Shown in pieces: positions 1-8,886 of a stretch of DNA of 64,000 nucleotides. The position numbers and the translations under genes are program-made. The notes beneath the pieces are model-generated. The model had not been told where the DNA came from. It did not search any database and was given only the letters and a program-made list of their open reading frames with translations. The stretch spans positions 1 through 64,000 of the forward strand of contig NZ_LIKT01000025.1 of the NCBI RefSeq assembly GCF_001294455.1. The letters run 5' to 3'. This DNA comes from Phaeobacter sp. 11ANDIMAR09 (lineage in GTDB: Bacteria; Pseudomonadota; Alphaproteobacteria; Rhodobacterales; Rhodobacteraceae). Every line of letters begins with the position of its first letter. The stretch's first letter is position 1.

Positions 1-2
1 CT

Positions 3-218
3 ATCGGGCCTGGTTGGTCCATAATTCTGGATCAGTTTCTGCGGAGCGTTGAGGCAGATCCAGAATTTGCAAAGTCGCCCCCAGGACACCTACAGATCTC
101 TGACGTCAAAACCACTATGGCTGGCGAGATATCCATCGGCTGGCATTGGTATTTCGATTGGGTTGAGCCCTATGAAGAGCGGCTGGAGAACCTCTCTGCA
201 ATCACCTGCTGCCTCTGA
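3..218 (+). CDS. Unrecognised protein, C-terminal part (gene starts left of window)
   Basis: An open frame enters from the left edge and runs 71 codons to a TGA at 216-218. The peptide is balanced and acidic, with segments such as LRSVEADPEFAKSPPGHLQ and IGWHWYFDWVEPYEERLE, which look like real protein and not like a shadow frame. No start codon is needed inside the window, since the frame is open to the edge. I do not recognise a family and assign no function. It is on the opposite strand to nrdJ, and more than 500 bases without a clear gene separate them. Coding status is inferred only from the length of the open frame and its composition. Confidence 0.45.
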   Translation: MGPGWSIILDQFLRSVEADPEFAKSPPGHLQISDVKTTMAGEISIGWHWYFDWVEPYEERLENLSAITCCL

Positions 219-784
219 GGGCACCAGGGAGACATTGTGCGACAAGGAAATCGTTCTGAGCCGCTGTGTGGCTTTTGTCAGATGCCGACTCGAAAAGCTT
301 GATGGCCACGGTCAAAAAAACACCTACTAAACCCAGCTACCGAACTCTTCGGCATTTCGATGGGGGGGCCTCTAAGAAAGAGCCAAGCGGTAAATCTGCG
401 CCAAATCTTCACGACCAACCTGCGATTGTGAACTGAGACGGTATAGCGCCACGCATCGCTCAGTAGAGTCGCCACCTTCTCGTGCGCCTACCAAAATTGA
501 CCGAAAGACCCTTCATAGCAGTCGCACTCAAAGACGGCACACCCAGACAATCCTTTTTGTGGCCTTCATGGGAGAGCCTTGCCCAAATTGTACAGGGTCT
601 AGGCAAACCCCTATGGCACAGTGTAGAAAACGACGCCAATCCCAATTGGGCTGGCGTCGCCTATTTCCCTGTAAAACAAGGGCCTTTGAAACCTTGGGCG
701 TCAATGCCTCTGTATTTGGGCCCAAAACCGGCTCAATTGGGCTTCAATTGCATGGTTTCACAACATGACCCTAAGAGCCCAAAG
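219..784. other. Stretch without a convincing gene
   Basis: About 570 bases lie between the left-edge gene and the end of nrdJ. Short open frames occur on both strands, but none has a clear ribosome binding site or a family-like sequence, and the longest runs into the nrdJ antisense. The one structured piece is an imperfect palindrome at 631-659. Confidence 0.5.
631..659. repeat. Imperfect palindrome centred on CCCAATTGGG
   Basis: The arms CGACGCCA and TGGCGTCG flank a perfect CCCAATTGGG core, giving a 29-base nearly palindromic element. It lies about 130 bases past the nrdJ stop codon on the minus strand. It could act as a hairpin terminator or as a protein site. There is no T-run on either side, so an ordinary intrinsic terminator is not well supported. 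Confidence 0.4.
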
Positions 785-3070
785 TCAGCCGCACTTAGAA
801 TGGCCGCAGCTTCGGCAGGTCATGCAGCCTTCGATCATCTGCATGTCGAACTGGCCACAGCTGGGGCAGGCCTTGCCGCGGGGCGCATTTAGGTTCACCA
901 CCTCGGCCTGTGGATCCGACTTCAACCCCATGCCTTCGCCTTCCAAGAAACCTGTCTTGACCATATGGGTCTCGATCACGCCACCAATGGCCGCCAGGAT
1001 CGAGGGAATATACTTGCCCTGCACCCAGGCACCACCGCGTGGATCAAAGACAGCTTTCAACTCTTCCACCACAAAGGAGACATCCCCCCCGCGCCGGAAC
1101 ACAGCCGAGATCATTCGGGTCAGAGCCAGCGTCCAGGCATAGTGTTCCATATTCTTCGAGTTGATGAAGACTTCAAACGGACGGCGATGATCAGAAATGA
1201 TGATGTCGTTGATGGTCAGGTAGATCGCATGCTCGGAATCAGGCCATTTCAGCTTGTAGGTATGGCCCTCAAGGCTTTGTGGCCGGTCCAGCGGTTCAGA
1301 CATGTAGACCACTTCGGCACTATCGCTTTGATGTGGCGCATCCGCCGTCTCACCGGGCGCTTTCTCAGAGCTTTCCGACACCGACAAGACCGATCCGGTC
1401 ACATCATTGGGGCGATAGGTGGTGCAGCCCTTACAACCTTGGTCCCAGGCCTGCATGTAGACATCCTTGAAATCGTCAAAGGAGATGTCCTCAGGGCAGT
1501 TGATGGTCTTGGAGATCGAGCTGTCGATCCATTTCTGCGCCGCCGCCTGCATTTTCACATGTGCAGCAGGTGGCAGAGTCTGGGCATTGACAAAGTAATC
1601 CGGCAGGGCGGCATCGGTGCCGAATTTCTCGCGGTACATCTGCACCGCATAGTCTACGACCTCTTCCTCCGTACGCGAACCATCCTTTTGCAGGACCTTA
1701 CGAGTATAGGCATAGGCAAAGACCGGCTCAATCCCGGACGAAACATTGCCCGCATAGAGGCTGATTGTGCCGGTGGGGGCAATCGAGGTCAGCAGCGCAT
1801 TGCGGATGCCATGTTCGCGGATAGCATCGCGCACATCCTCATCCATGTTCATCATATTGCCCGAGGCCAGATAGGCTTCGGCATCAAACAACGGGAAGGC
1901 GCCTTTTTCCTTGGCCAGATCCACCGAGGCCAGATAGGCGGCGCGGGCGATCGCGTGCAGCCAACGGTCGGTCTGACGCGCCGCTGCGTCCGAGCCATAT
2001 TCGAGTCCCAGCATCAAAAGCGCATCCGCCAGACCAGTGACTCCTAGGCCAATCCGGCGTTTGGCCTGGGCCTCGCGCGCCTGGGCCTCCAGTGGGAATT
2101 TGGAGACATCCACCACATTGTCCATCATCCGCACCGCGGTGGCGACCAACTCCTGCATCGCCTCCTGGTTCAGCTCGGCCTCTTTCTCAAAGGGGTTGCT
2201 GACCAGCCGCGCCATGTTGATCGAGCCCAAGAGGCAAGCGCCATAGGGCGGCAACGGCTGCTCGCCGCAAGGATTGGTGGCGCAGATATTCTCGATATAG
2301 TTCAGGTTGTTAGCCTTATTGATGCGATCAATAAAGATCACACCCGGCTCGGCATAGTCATAGGTGGCCTGCATGATCTTGTTCCACAGATCACGCGCCT
2401 CAACGGTATGATAAACCTTGCCGTCAAACTGCAACTTCCAGGACCCATCTGCCTTTACGGCTTCCATGAACGCATCCGAGATCAGCACCGACATGTTGAA
2501 CATGCGCAGCCGCGCGGAATCGGATTTGGCGGTGATGAACTGTTCGATGTCTGGGTGGTCACAGCGCATGGTGGCCATCATCGCCCCGCGGCGCGAGCCC
2601 GCCGACATGATGGTCCGGCACATGGCATCCCAAACATCCATAAAGGACAGCGGTCCTGAGGCATCCGCCGCAACGCCTTTGACATCGGCACCACGGGGAC
2701 GAATGGTCGAGAAATCATAGCCAATACCGCCGCCCTGCTGCATGGTCAGCGCTGCTTCTTTCAGCATGTCAAAGATCCCCGACATGCTGTCGGGCACGGT
2801 GCCCATGACAAAGCAGTTGAACAGGGTGACCTGACGCGCTGTGCCCGCCCCCGCCGTGATCCGGCCGGCTGGCAGATATTTAAAATCTTCCAGCGCCGCA
2901 TAGAATTTCTCTTCCCAGACGCCGGGCTTGTCCTCGGCGCGGGCCAGATCGCGGGCGATCCGACGCCAACTGTCCTCCACGGTCACATCGATGGGCGTGC
3001 CATCCGCTTCTTTAAAGCGGTACTTCATATCCCAGATTTGTGCGGCGATGGGGGCAGCAAAGCGGCTCAT
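785..3070 (-). CDS. nrdJ: Adenosylcobalamin-dependent ribonucleotide reductase (class II)
   Basis: Reduces ribonucleotides to deoxyribonucleotides with a thiyl radical generated from coenzyme B12, so it needs neither oxygen nor a glycyl radical. The 761-residue product shows the family signatures in order: FNCFVMG near residue 85 (first redox Cys), GGGIGYDFSTIRPRG near 115, SAGSRRGAMMATMRCDHPD near 155, NPCGE near 266 (active-site Cys and Glu), and a PTGTISLYAGNVSSGIEP loop. A C-terminal Cys-rich tail with CPSCG and CMTCRSCG probably relays electrons or binds zinc. The ATG at 3070 was chosen because AGGGA lies at a good distance upstream and the family N-terminus starts there; the frame is open 46 codons further, but that part does not look like protein. 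Two candidate NrdR boxes lie upstream at 3217-3264. Confidence 0.96.
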   Translation of the reverse strand: MSRFAAPIAAQIWDMKYRFKEADGTPIDVTVEDSWRRIARDLARAEDKPGVWEEKFYAALEDFKYLPAGRITAGAGTARQVTLFNCFVMGTVPDSMSGIFDMLKEAALTMQQGGGIGYDFSTIRPRGADVKGVAADASGPLSFMDVWDAMCRTIMSAGSRRGAMMATMRCDHPDIEQFITAKSDSARLRMFNMSVLISDAFMEAVKADGSWKLQFDGKVYHTVEARDLWNKIMQATYDYAEPGVIFIDRINKANNLNYIENICATNPCGEQPLPPYGACLLGSINMARLVSNPFEKEAELNQEAMQELVATAVRMMDNVVDVSKFPLEAQAREAQAKRRIGLGVTGLADALLMLGLEYGSDAAARQTDRWLHAIARAAYLASVDLAKEKGAFPLFDAEAYLASGNMMNMDEDVRDAIREHGIRNALLTSIAPTGTISLYAGNVSSGIEPVFAYAYTRKVLQKDGSRTEEEVVDYAVQMYREKFGTDAALPDYFVNAQTLPPAAHVKMQAAAQKWIDSSISKTINCPEDISFDDFKDVYMQAWDQGCKGCTTYRPNDVTGSVLSVSESSEKAPGETADAPHQSDSAEVVYMSEPLDRPQSLEGHTYKLKWPDSEHAIYLTINDIIISDHRRPFEVFINSKNMEHYAWTLALTRMISAVFRRGGDVSFVVEELKAVFDPRGGAWVQGKYIPSILAAIGGVIETHMVKTGFLEGEGMGLKSDPQAEVVNLNAPRGKACPSCGQFDMQMIEGCMTCRSCGHSKCG

Positions 3071-3216
3071 ATAGTGATTCCCTATTGGTCGATGTTCGCA
3101 GATGAGTGGCGGCTTCGATACTACAGGCTTATGGAAACTCTCAACGGTGAAATCACAGATCATTGAGAAATAATTACCAACTGTACCACAATATCTTGCT
3201 CGCACCAAATCTCAAA

Positions 3217-3264
3217 GCACTATATAGAGCCTCACCTCTGGACGACTCTGTGGATATCTTGTGT
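3217..3264 (-). promoter_or_regulatory. Candidate pair of NrdR boxes upstream of nrdJ
   Basis: Read on the minus strand, ACACAAGATATCCACA (3249-3264) and AGGCTCTATATAGTGC (3217-3232) match the 16-base NrdR consensus (roughly acaCwAtATaTwGtgt) at about 10 and 12 positions. The gap is 16 bases, so the centres are 32 bases apart, which is the spacing known for paired NrdR boxes at nrd promoters. They sit about 150 bases before the nrdJ start. Each box alone is weak; the pairing and spacing make the case. The rest of 3071-3416 shows no gene. Confidence 0.45.
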
Positions 3265-3416
3265 AAAACACGCAGCTCGACAGAGCGGCACAAAGCGCGC
3301 GTCAAATCGGCCAAAGCCCGCCCCAGGAAACCGGGCAATGATTCCGGGAGCACGCTGGTGCCGCGCGTAAAACCACCATATAGTGAGAGCGTTCCAAAGG
3401 ATCTCAGGGGAAAGCA

Positions 3417-3848
3417 TTGGGAAACTATGTCAATTTGGTAAAGCTCTCCGTCGGCACCGAAAGCATCGAGGGCCTGCAGGCCTGGCAAGAGATGCGCCGC
3501 GCCGAGCTCCCCGAAGGCCTGCCCCGCCATGTCACCCGCATGTGGCCCAAACGCGAGGCCGAGATTCTGTCAGGGGGATCAATATTTTGGGTGATCAAGG
3601 GCCAGATCCAATGCCGCCAACGCATTCTGCGGATGGATGAGGTCATCGGCGCAGATGGTATTCGCCGATGCGCCATCATTCTCGACCCCAAACTGCACCG
3701 GACCCATACAGCCACCAAACGCCCGTTCCAAGGCTGGCGCTACCTAAAACCCGAAGATAGCCCGGCTGATCTGCCTCAGGGGCGCAAAGCTGAAGAGCCG
3801 CTGCCGCTGGAACTCTCCCAGGCCCTGGCCGAGATTGGTGTTCTCTAG
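3417..3848 (+). CDS. DUF1489 family protein
   Basis: A 143-residue protein recognised as DUF1489, a family of unknown function restricted mainly to alphaproteobacteria. Typical features are the N-terminal NYVNLVKLSVGTES stretch, a basic middle with TRMWPKREAEILSGGSIFWV and IKGQIQCRQRI, and the late IILDPKLHRT segment. The start is read as TTG at 3417 because AGGGGA lies just upstream and the family sequence begins directly after; no in-frame ATG gives a full domain. It is transcribed away from nrdJ and towards hisG. Nothing in the neighbourhood indicates a function. Confidence 0.85.
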   Translation: MGNYVNLVKLSVGTESIEGLQAWQEMRRAELPEGLPRHVTRMWPKREAEILSGGSIFWVIKGQIQCRQRILRMDEVIGADGIRRCAIILDPKLHRTHTATKRPFQGWRYLKPEDSPADLPQGRKAEEPLPLELSQALAEIGVL

Positions 3849-3970
3849 CCCCCCCTCAAACACAGCCGCTACCAAGCGATCCGATGGTCGGGTCAAGGGC
3901 CGCCCCGCGGCCCTGCGCAGCAGGGTTTACCCTTGAGGCGGAGATTGGAGTGGTCACACTCGCCTAGGCG

Positions 3971-4105
3971 CCTTTGGGGCAGAGCTGCCCCAAAGCGCTT
4001 CTCAGCAGAAAAAAGCGCCGCGCGATAGCGCGGCGCCGGGCCCAACGGGGGAGGCTCAATCTTTGATTGACCCGAGACGGGCGGGAGCTCTCGCCCTGCG
4101 CCATT
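3971..4105. repeat. Multi-hairpin repeat-like element between convergent genes
   Basis: Several stem-loops follow one another: a 10-bp stem at about 3972-3995 around GAGC, a perfect 9-bp stem GCGCCGCGC/GCGCGGCGC around GATA at 4015-4036, a TCAATC/GATTGA stem near 4056-4070, and a GGGCG/CGCCC stem near 4079-4096. The part from the GCGCCG stem through the GGGCCCAAC segment to GGGCGGGAG resembles intergenic repeats I recall from other Roseobacter genomes, which I could not verify. It lies between the 3' ends of the DUF1489 gene and hisG and may act as a bidirectional terminator. Confidence 0.5.
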
Positions 4106-4121
4106 CTCAGGCATTTGCCCG

Positions 4122-4820
4122 TCAGGTCTCACCGTGAATCAATGCGCTCAGAGCCTTCAGGGCCTCGCGCTCGGCTTCCGAGTAGCTGGCCACACGGCTG
4201 CGCCACAGGGTGGCCTGGCTTTGCAGCACCAAACCATCCGACAGCAGTTTCAGGTGATTGGCCCGCAGGGTTTCCCCGGTGGAGGTGATATCGGCCACCA
4301 TCTCGGCAGTCTCGTTTTTCACTGTGCCTTCCGTCGCACCCTGGCTGTCAACCAGCTGGTAATCCGCCACCCCGGCCTCGGTCAGGAACTCGCGCACCAG
4401 ACGGTGGTATTTGGTGGCAATCCGCAACCGGTGGCCATGGGCCTTGCGAAACGAGGCGGCAACCGCGTCCAGGTCGTCCAAAGTTTCCACATCAATCCAG
4501 CACTGCGGCACCGCCAAGATCAGATCCGCATGACCAAAACCCAGAGGCTGCATCTCTTCCAGCTGCTGCTCCCAGAGCGGCAGTTTTTCCTGCACCAGAT
4601 CGGTGCCTGTCACGCCGAGATGAATGCGCCCTGCCGCCAGCTCGCGCGGAATTTCCCCCGCCGAAAGCAGCACCAGCTCCATCCCCGCGACCCCCTCAAT
4701 AGCGCCAGCATATTCGCGCTCCGATCCCGTCCGCGCCAGGGTCAGCCCCCGTTTGGCAAACCAGTCAAAGGTCTTTTCCATCAGCCGCCCCTTGGACGGC
4801 ACACCCAGTTTCAGGCTCAT
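4122..4820 (-). CDS. hisG: ATP phosphoribosyltransferase, short form (HisG)
   Basis: Catalyses the first step of histidine synthesis, joining PRPP and ATP to phosphoribosyl-ATP. At 232 residues it is the short form, which lacks the C-terminal regulatory domain and works only with the HisZ subunit encoded directly upstream. Recognisable parts are the N-terminal LGVPSKGRLMEKTFDW, LLSAGEIPRELAAGRIHLGV, and the PRPP-loop region VDSQGATEGTVKNETAEMV. The ATG overlaps the hisZ stop by four bases, and a strong GAGGAGGG binding site lies inside hisZ. It is the last gene of the hisS-hisZ-hisG operon. Confidence 0.96.
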   Translation of the reverse strand: MSLKLGVPSKGRLMEKTFDWFAKRGLTLARTGSEREYAGAIEGVAGMELVLLSAGEIPRELAAGRIHLGVTGTDLVQEKLPLWEQQLEEMQPLGFGHADLILAVPQCWIDVETLDDLDAVAASFRKAHGHRLRIATKYHRLVREFLTEAGVADYQLVDSQGATEGTVKNETAEMVADITSTGETLRANHLKLLSDGLVLQSQATLWRSRVASYSEAEREALKALSALIHGET

Positions 4821-5905
4821 GACTGACCCTCCTCGAGCATCAGCATCAGATCCGGGCGCAACACGCCCCCAACGGCAGGGATTTCTCCCTCCTGCCCCAA
4901 TTGGCGCGTCAGAGCGTCATAGCGCCCGCCGCTGGCAATAGGCGGCAGATCGGGGCGGGATCCGGCGTAAAAGCCAAAGACGAAGCCATCGTAATACTCC
5001 ATCGAGGTCCGCCCATATGAAGCCTCGAAATCAAGGGTATCAATGTCGATGCCACGCGCCTTCAGCGCCGCAACCCGCTTGTCCAAACGATCCAGCGCCG
5101 GGCTGATCGCTGGCAGATCGACCGCGATATCGCGCATCTGCTCTACCGCAAAGGGCACGGTTTCGCGCACCGCCATCAGCGCCTCCAGCGCTAAAAGCTC
5201 ATTTTCAGCAATGGGCGGCGCGGCGGCGTCTTCGCGCAGCAAAGCCACCCGCTCTGCCACTTCTGCTTCGCTGCGCTTGCCCAGCACTGTGGCCGAGCCG
5301 GTCAATGGACCCTCTGACGACAGCAGTTTCAGCCGGCTGTCCGGCACCGGGCTACGGCCGGCGTAGCGGTCCAACAGCGAGCGAAACCGCCGGGGACGCC
5401 AAATATGACGCATCAGCGCGGCTTTGCGCATCTCGGTGGTGTTCAGCCCTTCGACCGCCGCCATCAGGATGCCAATATCGCCGGTCGCCGCCCGCAACGG
5501 CAATCCGCGCAGCTGCAAGGCAATCAGCGCAAAGACCTCGGCATCGGCGCCAGCAGGATCATCACGCTCAAAGATCTCGTAGCCAACCTGCAGATATTCA
5601 TTTGAGCGATCCGGATCGTGCTCCTGACGCCGGAAAACCTCGCCGGAATAGGTATAGCGCGCAGGTTCTGCCCCGTCGCGCATATGCATCTGCACCACGG
5701 GCAGGGTGAAATCAGGGCGCAACATCTGCTCGCCGCGCACCGCATCCGAGGTCACATAGGCGCGGGCGCGGATATCTTCGCCATAGAGGTCCAGCAGCGT
5801 GCCGGCGGGCTGCAACAGCGGCGGCTCCACAACCTGCGCACCTGCGGCCTCAAAATTCATGCGCAGCCTCGCAGCCCGCGCCAGTGTTTGCGATCTTTCA
5901 GACAT
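4817..5905 (-). CDS. hisZ: ATP phosphoribosyltransferase regulatory subunit (HisZ)
   Basis: A paralogue of histidyl-tRNA synthetase that has lost aminoacylation and acts as the regulatory subunit for short-form HisG, allowing activity and feedback by histidine. The 362-residue protein keeps the class II synthetase fold: RPDFTLPVVQMHMRD (motif 2 start), RYTYSGEVFRRQEHD, and IASGGRYDALTRQLG near the C-terminus. It lacks a C-terminal anticodon domain. The ATG at 5905 is preferred over a TTG two codons earlier. It lies 2 bases after the hisS stop and overlaps hisG by 4 bases, so the three genes are almost certainly one transcript. Confidence 0.93.
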   Translation of the reverse strand: MSERSQTLARAARLRMNFEAAGAQVVEPPLLQPAGTLLDLYGEDIRARAYVTSDAVRGEQMLRPDFTLPVVQMHMRDGAEPARYTYSGEVFRRQEHDPDRSNEYLQVGYEIFERDDPAGADAEVFALIALQLRGLPLRAATGDIGILMAAVEGLNTTEMRKAALMRHIWRPRRFRSLLDRYAGRSPVPDSRLKLLSSEGPLTGSATVLGKRSEAEVAERVALLREDAAAPPIAENELLALEALMAVRETVPFAVEQMRDIAVDLPAISPALDRLDKRVAALKARGIDIDTLDFEASYGRTSMEYYDGFVFGFYAGSRPDLPPIASGGRYDALTRQLGQEGEIPAVGGVLRPDLMLMLEEGQS

Positions 5906-5907
5906 GA

Positions 5908-7407
5908 TCAATCCTGACTTTCGAGGATTTCGCGCACCTTGGCGACCAGGTCACCGCGCGGCACCTCAAACTGGCTGGGGCGTTCCTTCCACTCTTCCAG
6001 AGTGGCGCTTTCGGCGATCTTGGCGCCCAGGATCAAGTCCTTGATCTGGATGACCCCAGCCGCCTTTTCGTCACCGCCTTCGATCACCGCAACGGGCGAA
6101 TTGCGCCGATCTGCATATTTCAGCTGGTTGCCAAAGTTCTTGGGGTTGCCCAGATAAACCTCTGCCCGGATGCCGGCATTGCGCAGTTCCGCCACCATGG
6201 TCTGGTAATCCGCCATGCGTGCCTTATCCATCACCGTGACCACAACTGGCCCCTTGGGCGTGGCAGTCAGACGGCCCTTTTCACGCAGCGCCGCAAGCAG
6301 ACGGTCAACGCCGATAGACAGGCCAGTGGCCGGTACTTCCTGACCGGTGAAACGTTTCACCAGATCATCATAGCGCCCACCGCCTGAGACCGAGCCAAAC
6401 TGGCGCTTGCGGCCCTTGTCGTCAAAGATCTCAAAGGTCAGTTCGGCCTCGTAGACCGGGCCGGTGTAGTAGCCCAAGCCCCGCACGATGGAGGGGTCAA
6501 TCTCGATCCGGTCAGATCCATAGCCCCCCGCAGCCATCAGATCGCCAATTTGCTCCAACTCGCCAATGCCCTCGGCCCCAACCTTTGACGCGCCAACGGC
6601 CATGCGCAGGTTCTCGAATGTCTTGGCAGCATTGTCGGCCTTGGAGGTCAGGAAAGCCAAAACCGGCTCGACCTGATCATCGCTGAGGCCAACCCCGTCG
6701 ATATAGGCGCCAGAGGCATCCAGACGGCCCTTTGTGAGCAGCTCGCGCACGCCCGCCTCGCCGACCTTGTCGAATTTGTCGATGGTGCGCAGCACATTGT
6801 CCTTTGCCGCCTGATCATCGCCCAGGCCCATGACCTCGAGCACGCCATTCATTACCTTACGGTTATTGACCCGCACCAGATAGTCACCGCGCGGAATGCC
6901 CACGGTCTCCAGCGTGTCGCTCAGCATCATGCAGATCTCGGCATCTGCCGCCATGGAGGCGGTGCCCACGGTATCGGCATCGCATTGATAGAACTGGCGA
7001 TAGCGGCCCGGGCCCGGCTTTTCATTGCGCCAGACCGGTCCCATTGCATAGCGGCGGTAGGGCGTGGGCAGGTCGTTGCGATGCTGGGCGTAGACCCGCG
7101 CCAAGGGCGCCGTCAGGTCATAGCGCAGGGCCATCCACTCGCCCTTGTTGCTGTCGGGGTCGTGTTCATCCACTTCCTGCCAGGCAAAAACACCGGCATT
7201 CGGGCGCTCCACATCAGGCAGGAATTTGCCCAGCGACTCGACGGTTTCCACAGCCGAGCTTTCCAGCGCCTCGAACCCGTAATGATGATAGACACCCGCG
7301 ATGGCGCGCAGCATTTCAGAACGCTGTGTTACCTCTTCGCCGAAATAGTCACGAAATCCCTTGGGCGTTACCGCCTTGGGACGGGGCTGTTTCTTGATCT
7401 TGGCCAT
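5908..7407 (-). CDS. hisS: Histidyl-tRNA synthetase
   Basis: Charges tRNA-His with histidine in the cytoplasm. The 499-residue product has class II synthetase features: [12 protein letters not shown] near residue 15, motif 2 as [20 protein letters not shown] near 130, the histidine-binding [14 protein letters not shown] near 310 and [12 protein letters not shown] near 335, and a C-terminal anticodon-binding domain from about 390 ([15 protein letters not shown] onward). GAGGAGGC lies in front of the ATG. As first gene of hisS-hisZ-hisG it joins translation and histidine synthesis in one operon, a common alphaproteobacterial arrangement. Confidence 0.96.
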   Translation of the reverse strand: MAKIKKQPRPKAVTPKGFRDYFGEEVTQRSEMLRAIAGVYHHYGFEALESSAVETVESLGKFLPDVERPNAGVFAWQEVDEHDPDSNKGEWMALRYDLTAPLARVYAQHRNDLPTPYRRYAMGPVWRNEKPGPGRYRQFYQCDADTVGTASMAADAEICMMLSDTLETVGIPRGDYLVRVNNRKVMNGVLEVMGLGDDQAAKDNVLRTIDKFDKVGEAGVRELLTKGRLDASGAYIDGVGLSDDQVEPVLAFLTSKADNAAKTFENLRMAVGASKVGAEGIGELEQIGDLMAAGGYGSDRIEIDPSIVRGLGYYTGPVYEAELTFEIFDDKGRKRQFGSVSGGGRYDDLVKRFTGQEVPATGLSIGVDRLLAALREKGRLTATPKGPVVVTVMDKARMADYQTMVAELRNAGIRAEVYLGNPKNFGNQLKYADRRNSPVAVIEGGDEKAAGVIQIKDLILGAKIAESATLEEWKERPSQFEVPRGDLVAKVREILESQD

Positions 7408-7611
7408 GAAAAGGCCTCCTCACGGGTGGGTTTTGGTCATTTACTCGCCGCGCGGTCTAGCCCAAGCCGTGCCTATGGGCAAGGCGACAGGTTCGCCGCT
7501 GCCCCTTCAACGGCAGCGCAGAGGCAGAGCAATTGGGGGCTGCCTAGATCTTATGCGTAACAGCTGAGTGACAGACCCTCACCCGTTTACAGCCCCGGTC
7601 CAGTCCCGCTG

Positions 7612-8436
7612 TCAGATCTGCGAAAAATCGCCCGACCGCCCCAGCCCCTCGGCAAAGCGCTGCGCCCCGGTACGGCCCTCTTGGACAAAAGCCTTGGCTG
7701 AGCGCCATTCGCGCCGCAGGGCCTCGGCCAGATGCTGCGAGGGCATCCGCGCCGACAGATGATCCGCCCGCATACAGGCCTGCGGGAAGCGGGTGAGATC
7801 CTGCGCCAGGGCCTGGGCCATATCCAGAGCTTCTCCGCTGGGGGCGAGACGATCCGCAAAACCAATGCGATGGGCTTCTTCTGCAGGAAGTTTGCGCCCC
7901 GTGAGGATCAGATCATTGGCGCGCCCCTGCCCCAAGATTTGCGGCAGACGCACCGTGCCGCCATCGATCAAGGGCACCCCCCAGCGGCGGCAATAAACGC
8001 CTGCAAAGGCATCTTCGGCCATGACCCGCATATCGCACCAGGCCGCCAGCTCCATGCCCCCTGCAACCGCGGGCCCCTCAATGGCGGCGATCACTGGCTT
8101 TGACAACATCAGGCGCGACGGCCCCATCGGACCGGGGCGCGGGTCAACCACCGGGTCGCGCCAGTCAGCTTCAAGATCCAATGAAGAGAGCCATTCATCC
8201 GAGGCGCCCTCGCCAGCGGATTTGAGATCAAACCCCGCGCAGAAATACCCCCCCTTGCCGGTCAGCACCGCCACATGCGCGGTTTCATCCGCTTCAAAGC
8301 GCAAAAAGGCTGCATAAAGTGCCCGCGCCGTATCTGGCCCCACCGCATTGCGCATCTCTGGGCGACACAAAGAGATTGTCATGACGCCATCGCGCTGACG
8401 GATCTCCACCGGCGGGTTCTGGTCTGCACTGGTCAT
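7612..8436 (-). CDS. Crotonase-family (enoyl-CoA hydratase-like) protein
   Basis: A 274-residue protein of the enoyl-CoA hydratase/isomerase superfamily. The oxyanion-hole segments are present: GKGGYFCAGFDLKSAG near residue 65 and EGPAVAGGMELAAWCD near 125. By eye alignment to the rat enzyme the first catalytic Glu (in GGMELA) is kept, but the second Glu position is a Cys (in VYCRRWG), so ordinary hydratase activity is uncertain and the true CoA substrate is unknown. The ATG at 8436 is preceded by GGGAGAG; the frame is open further upstream, but that part does not resemble the family. It is divergent from slyX. Confidence 0.88.
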   Translation of the reverse strand: MTSADQNPPVEIRQRDGVMTISLCRPEMRNAVGPDTARALYAAFLRFEADETAHVAVLTGKGGYFCAGFDLKSAGEGASDEWLSSLDLEADWRDPVVDPRPGPMGPSRLMLSKPVIAAIEGPAVAGGMELAAWCDMRVMAEDAFAGVYCRRWGVPLIDGGTVRLPQILGQGRANDLILTGRKLPAEEAHRIGFADRLAPSGEALDMAQALAQDLTRFPQACMRADHLSARMPSQHLAEALRREWRSAKAFVQEGRTGAQRFAEGLGRSGDFSQI

Positions 8437-8565
8437 TATTGTTCTCTCCCCGATTTGCTGCCCGCTTGTGGACGAGTCACGCGCTTTGCCACCGAGCCTG
8501 CGCCTCTTGCCCATGGACCGGCAAGAGGAAGAGGCATATGACGTTGCGCAGCTATGGAGATGAAC

Positions 8566-8760
8566 ATGCAAGCCTTGGAAGAACAAATCGCCCACCTGAC
8601 CCGCACCGTAGAAGAGCTGAGCGATGTCGTCGCCAGTCAGCAAAGCGAAATTGATCGTCTGACCAAACGGGTGCGGATGCTGATGGAACGCGAGGCCGGG
8701 CGCGAGCAGGGCAGCGGCGGCGCCCATGTCTTTGGCGATGAGCGTCCGCCCCATTACTGA
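8566..8760 (+). CDS. slyX: SlyX family protein
   Basis: A 64-residue coiled-coil protein of the SlyX family, whose function is not settled. The N-terminal part LEEQIAHLTRTVEELSDVV is a clear heptad pattern, followed by QQSEIDRLTKRVRMLMERE, and the C-terminus ends in the family-typical proline-rich PPHY. I chose the ATG at 8566 because GGAG lies 6 bases ahead of it; two earlier in-frame ATGs at 8554 and 8560 lack a binding site. The 8437-8565 gap to the divergent crotonase-like gene must hold both promoters. Confidence 0.88.
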   Translation: MQALEEQIAHLTRTVEELSDVVASQQSEIDRLTKRVRMLMEREAGREQGSGGAHVFGDERPPHY

Positions 8761-8886
8761 TCCCTGCCAGTCGTGGTTTCCCCTTGTTTTACAGGACCTC
8801 AGACCGCAGGCTTGCACCTGTATTTCGCTGACCTACGGGGCAGCCTGAGTGTTTACAAGTGAAACTGTTTAAGGAAGGGTGGACCC

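Noticed and set aside
482-892. A 136-codon plus-strand frame at the left of nrdJ
   Set aside because: The second half is nrdJ antisense. The first half has some protein-like pieces but no ribosome binding site, and it spans the palindrome at 631-659. I could not support it as a gene.
965-2047. A 360-codon open frame on the plus strand within nrdJ
   Set aside because: It is antisense to a clear nrdJ with all motifs. Its product is rich in Arg, His and Gly with no family likeness, a usual effect of G+C-rich codon use.
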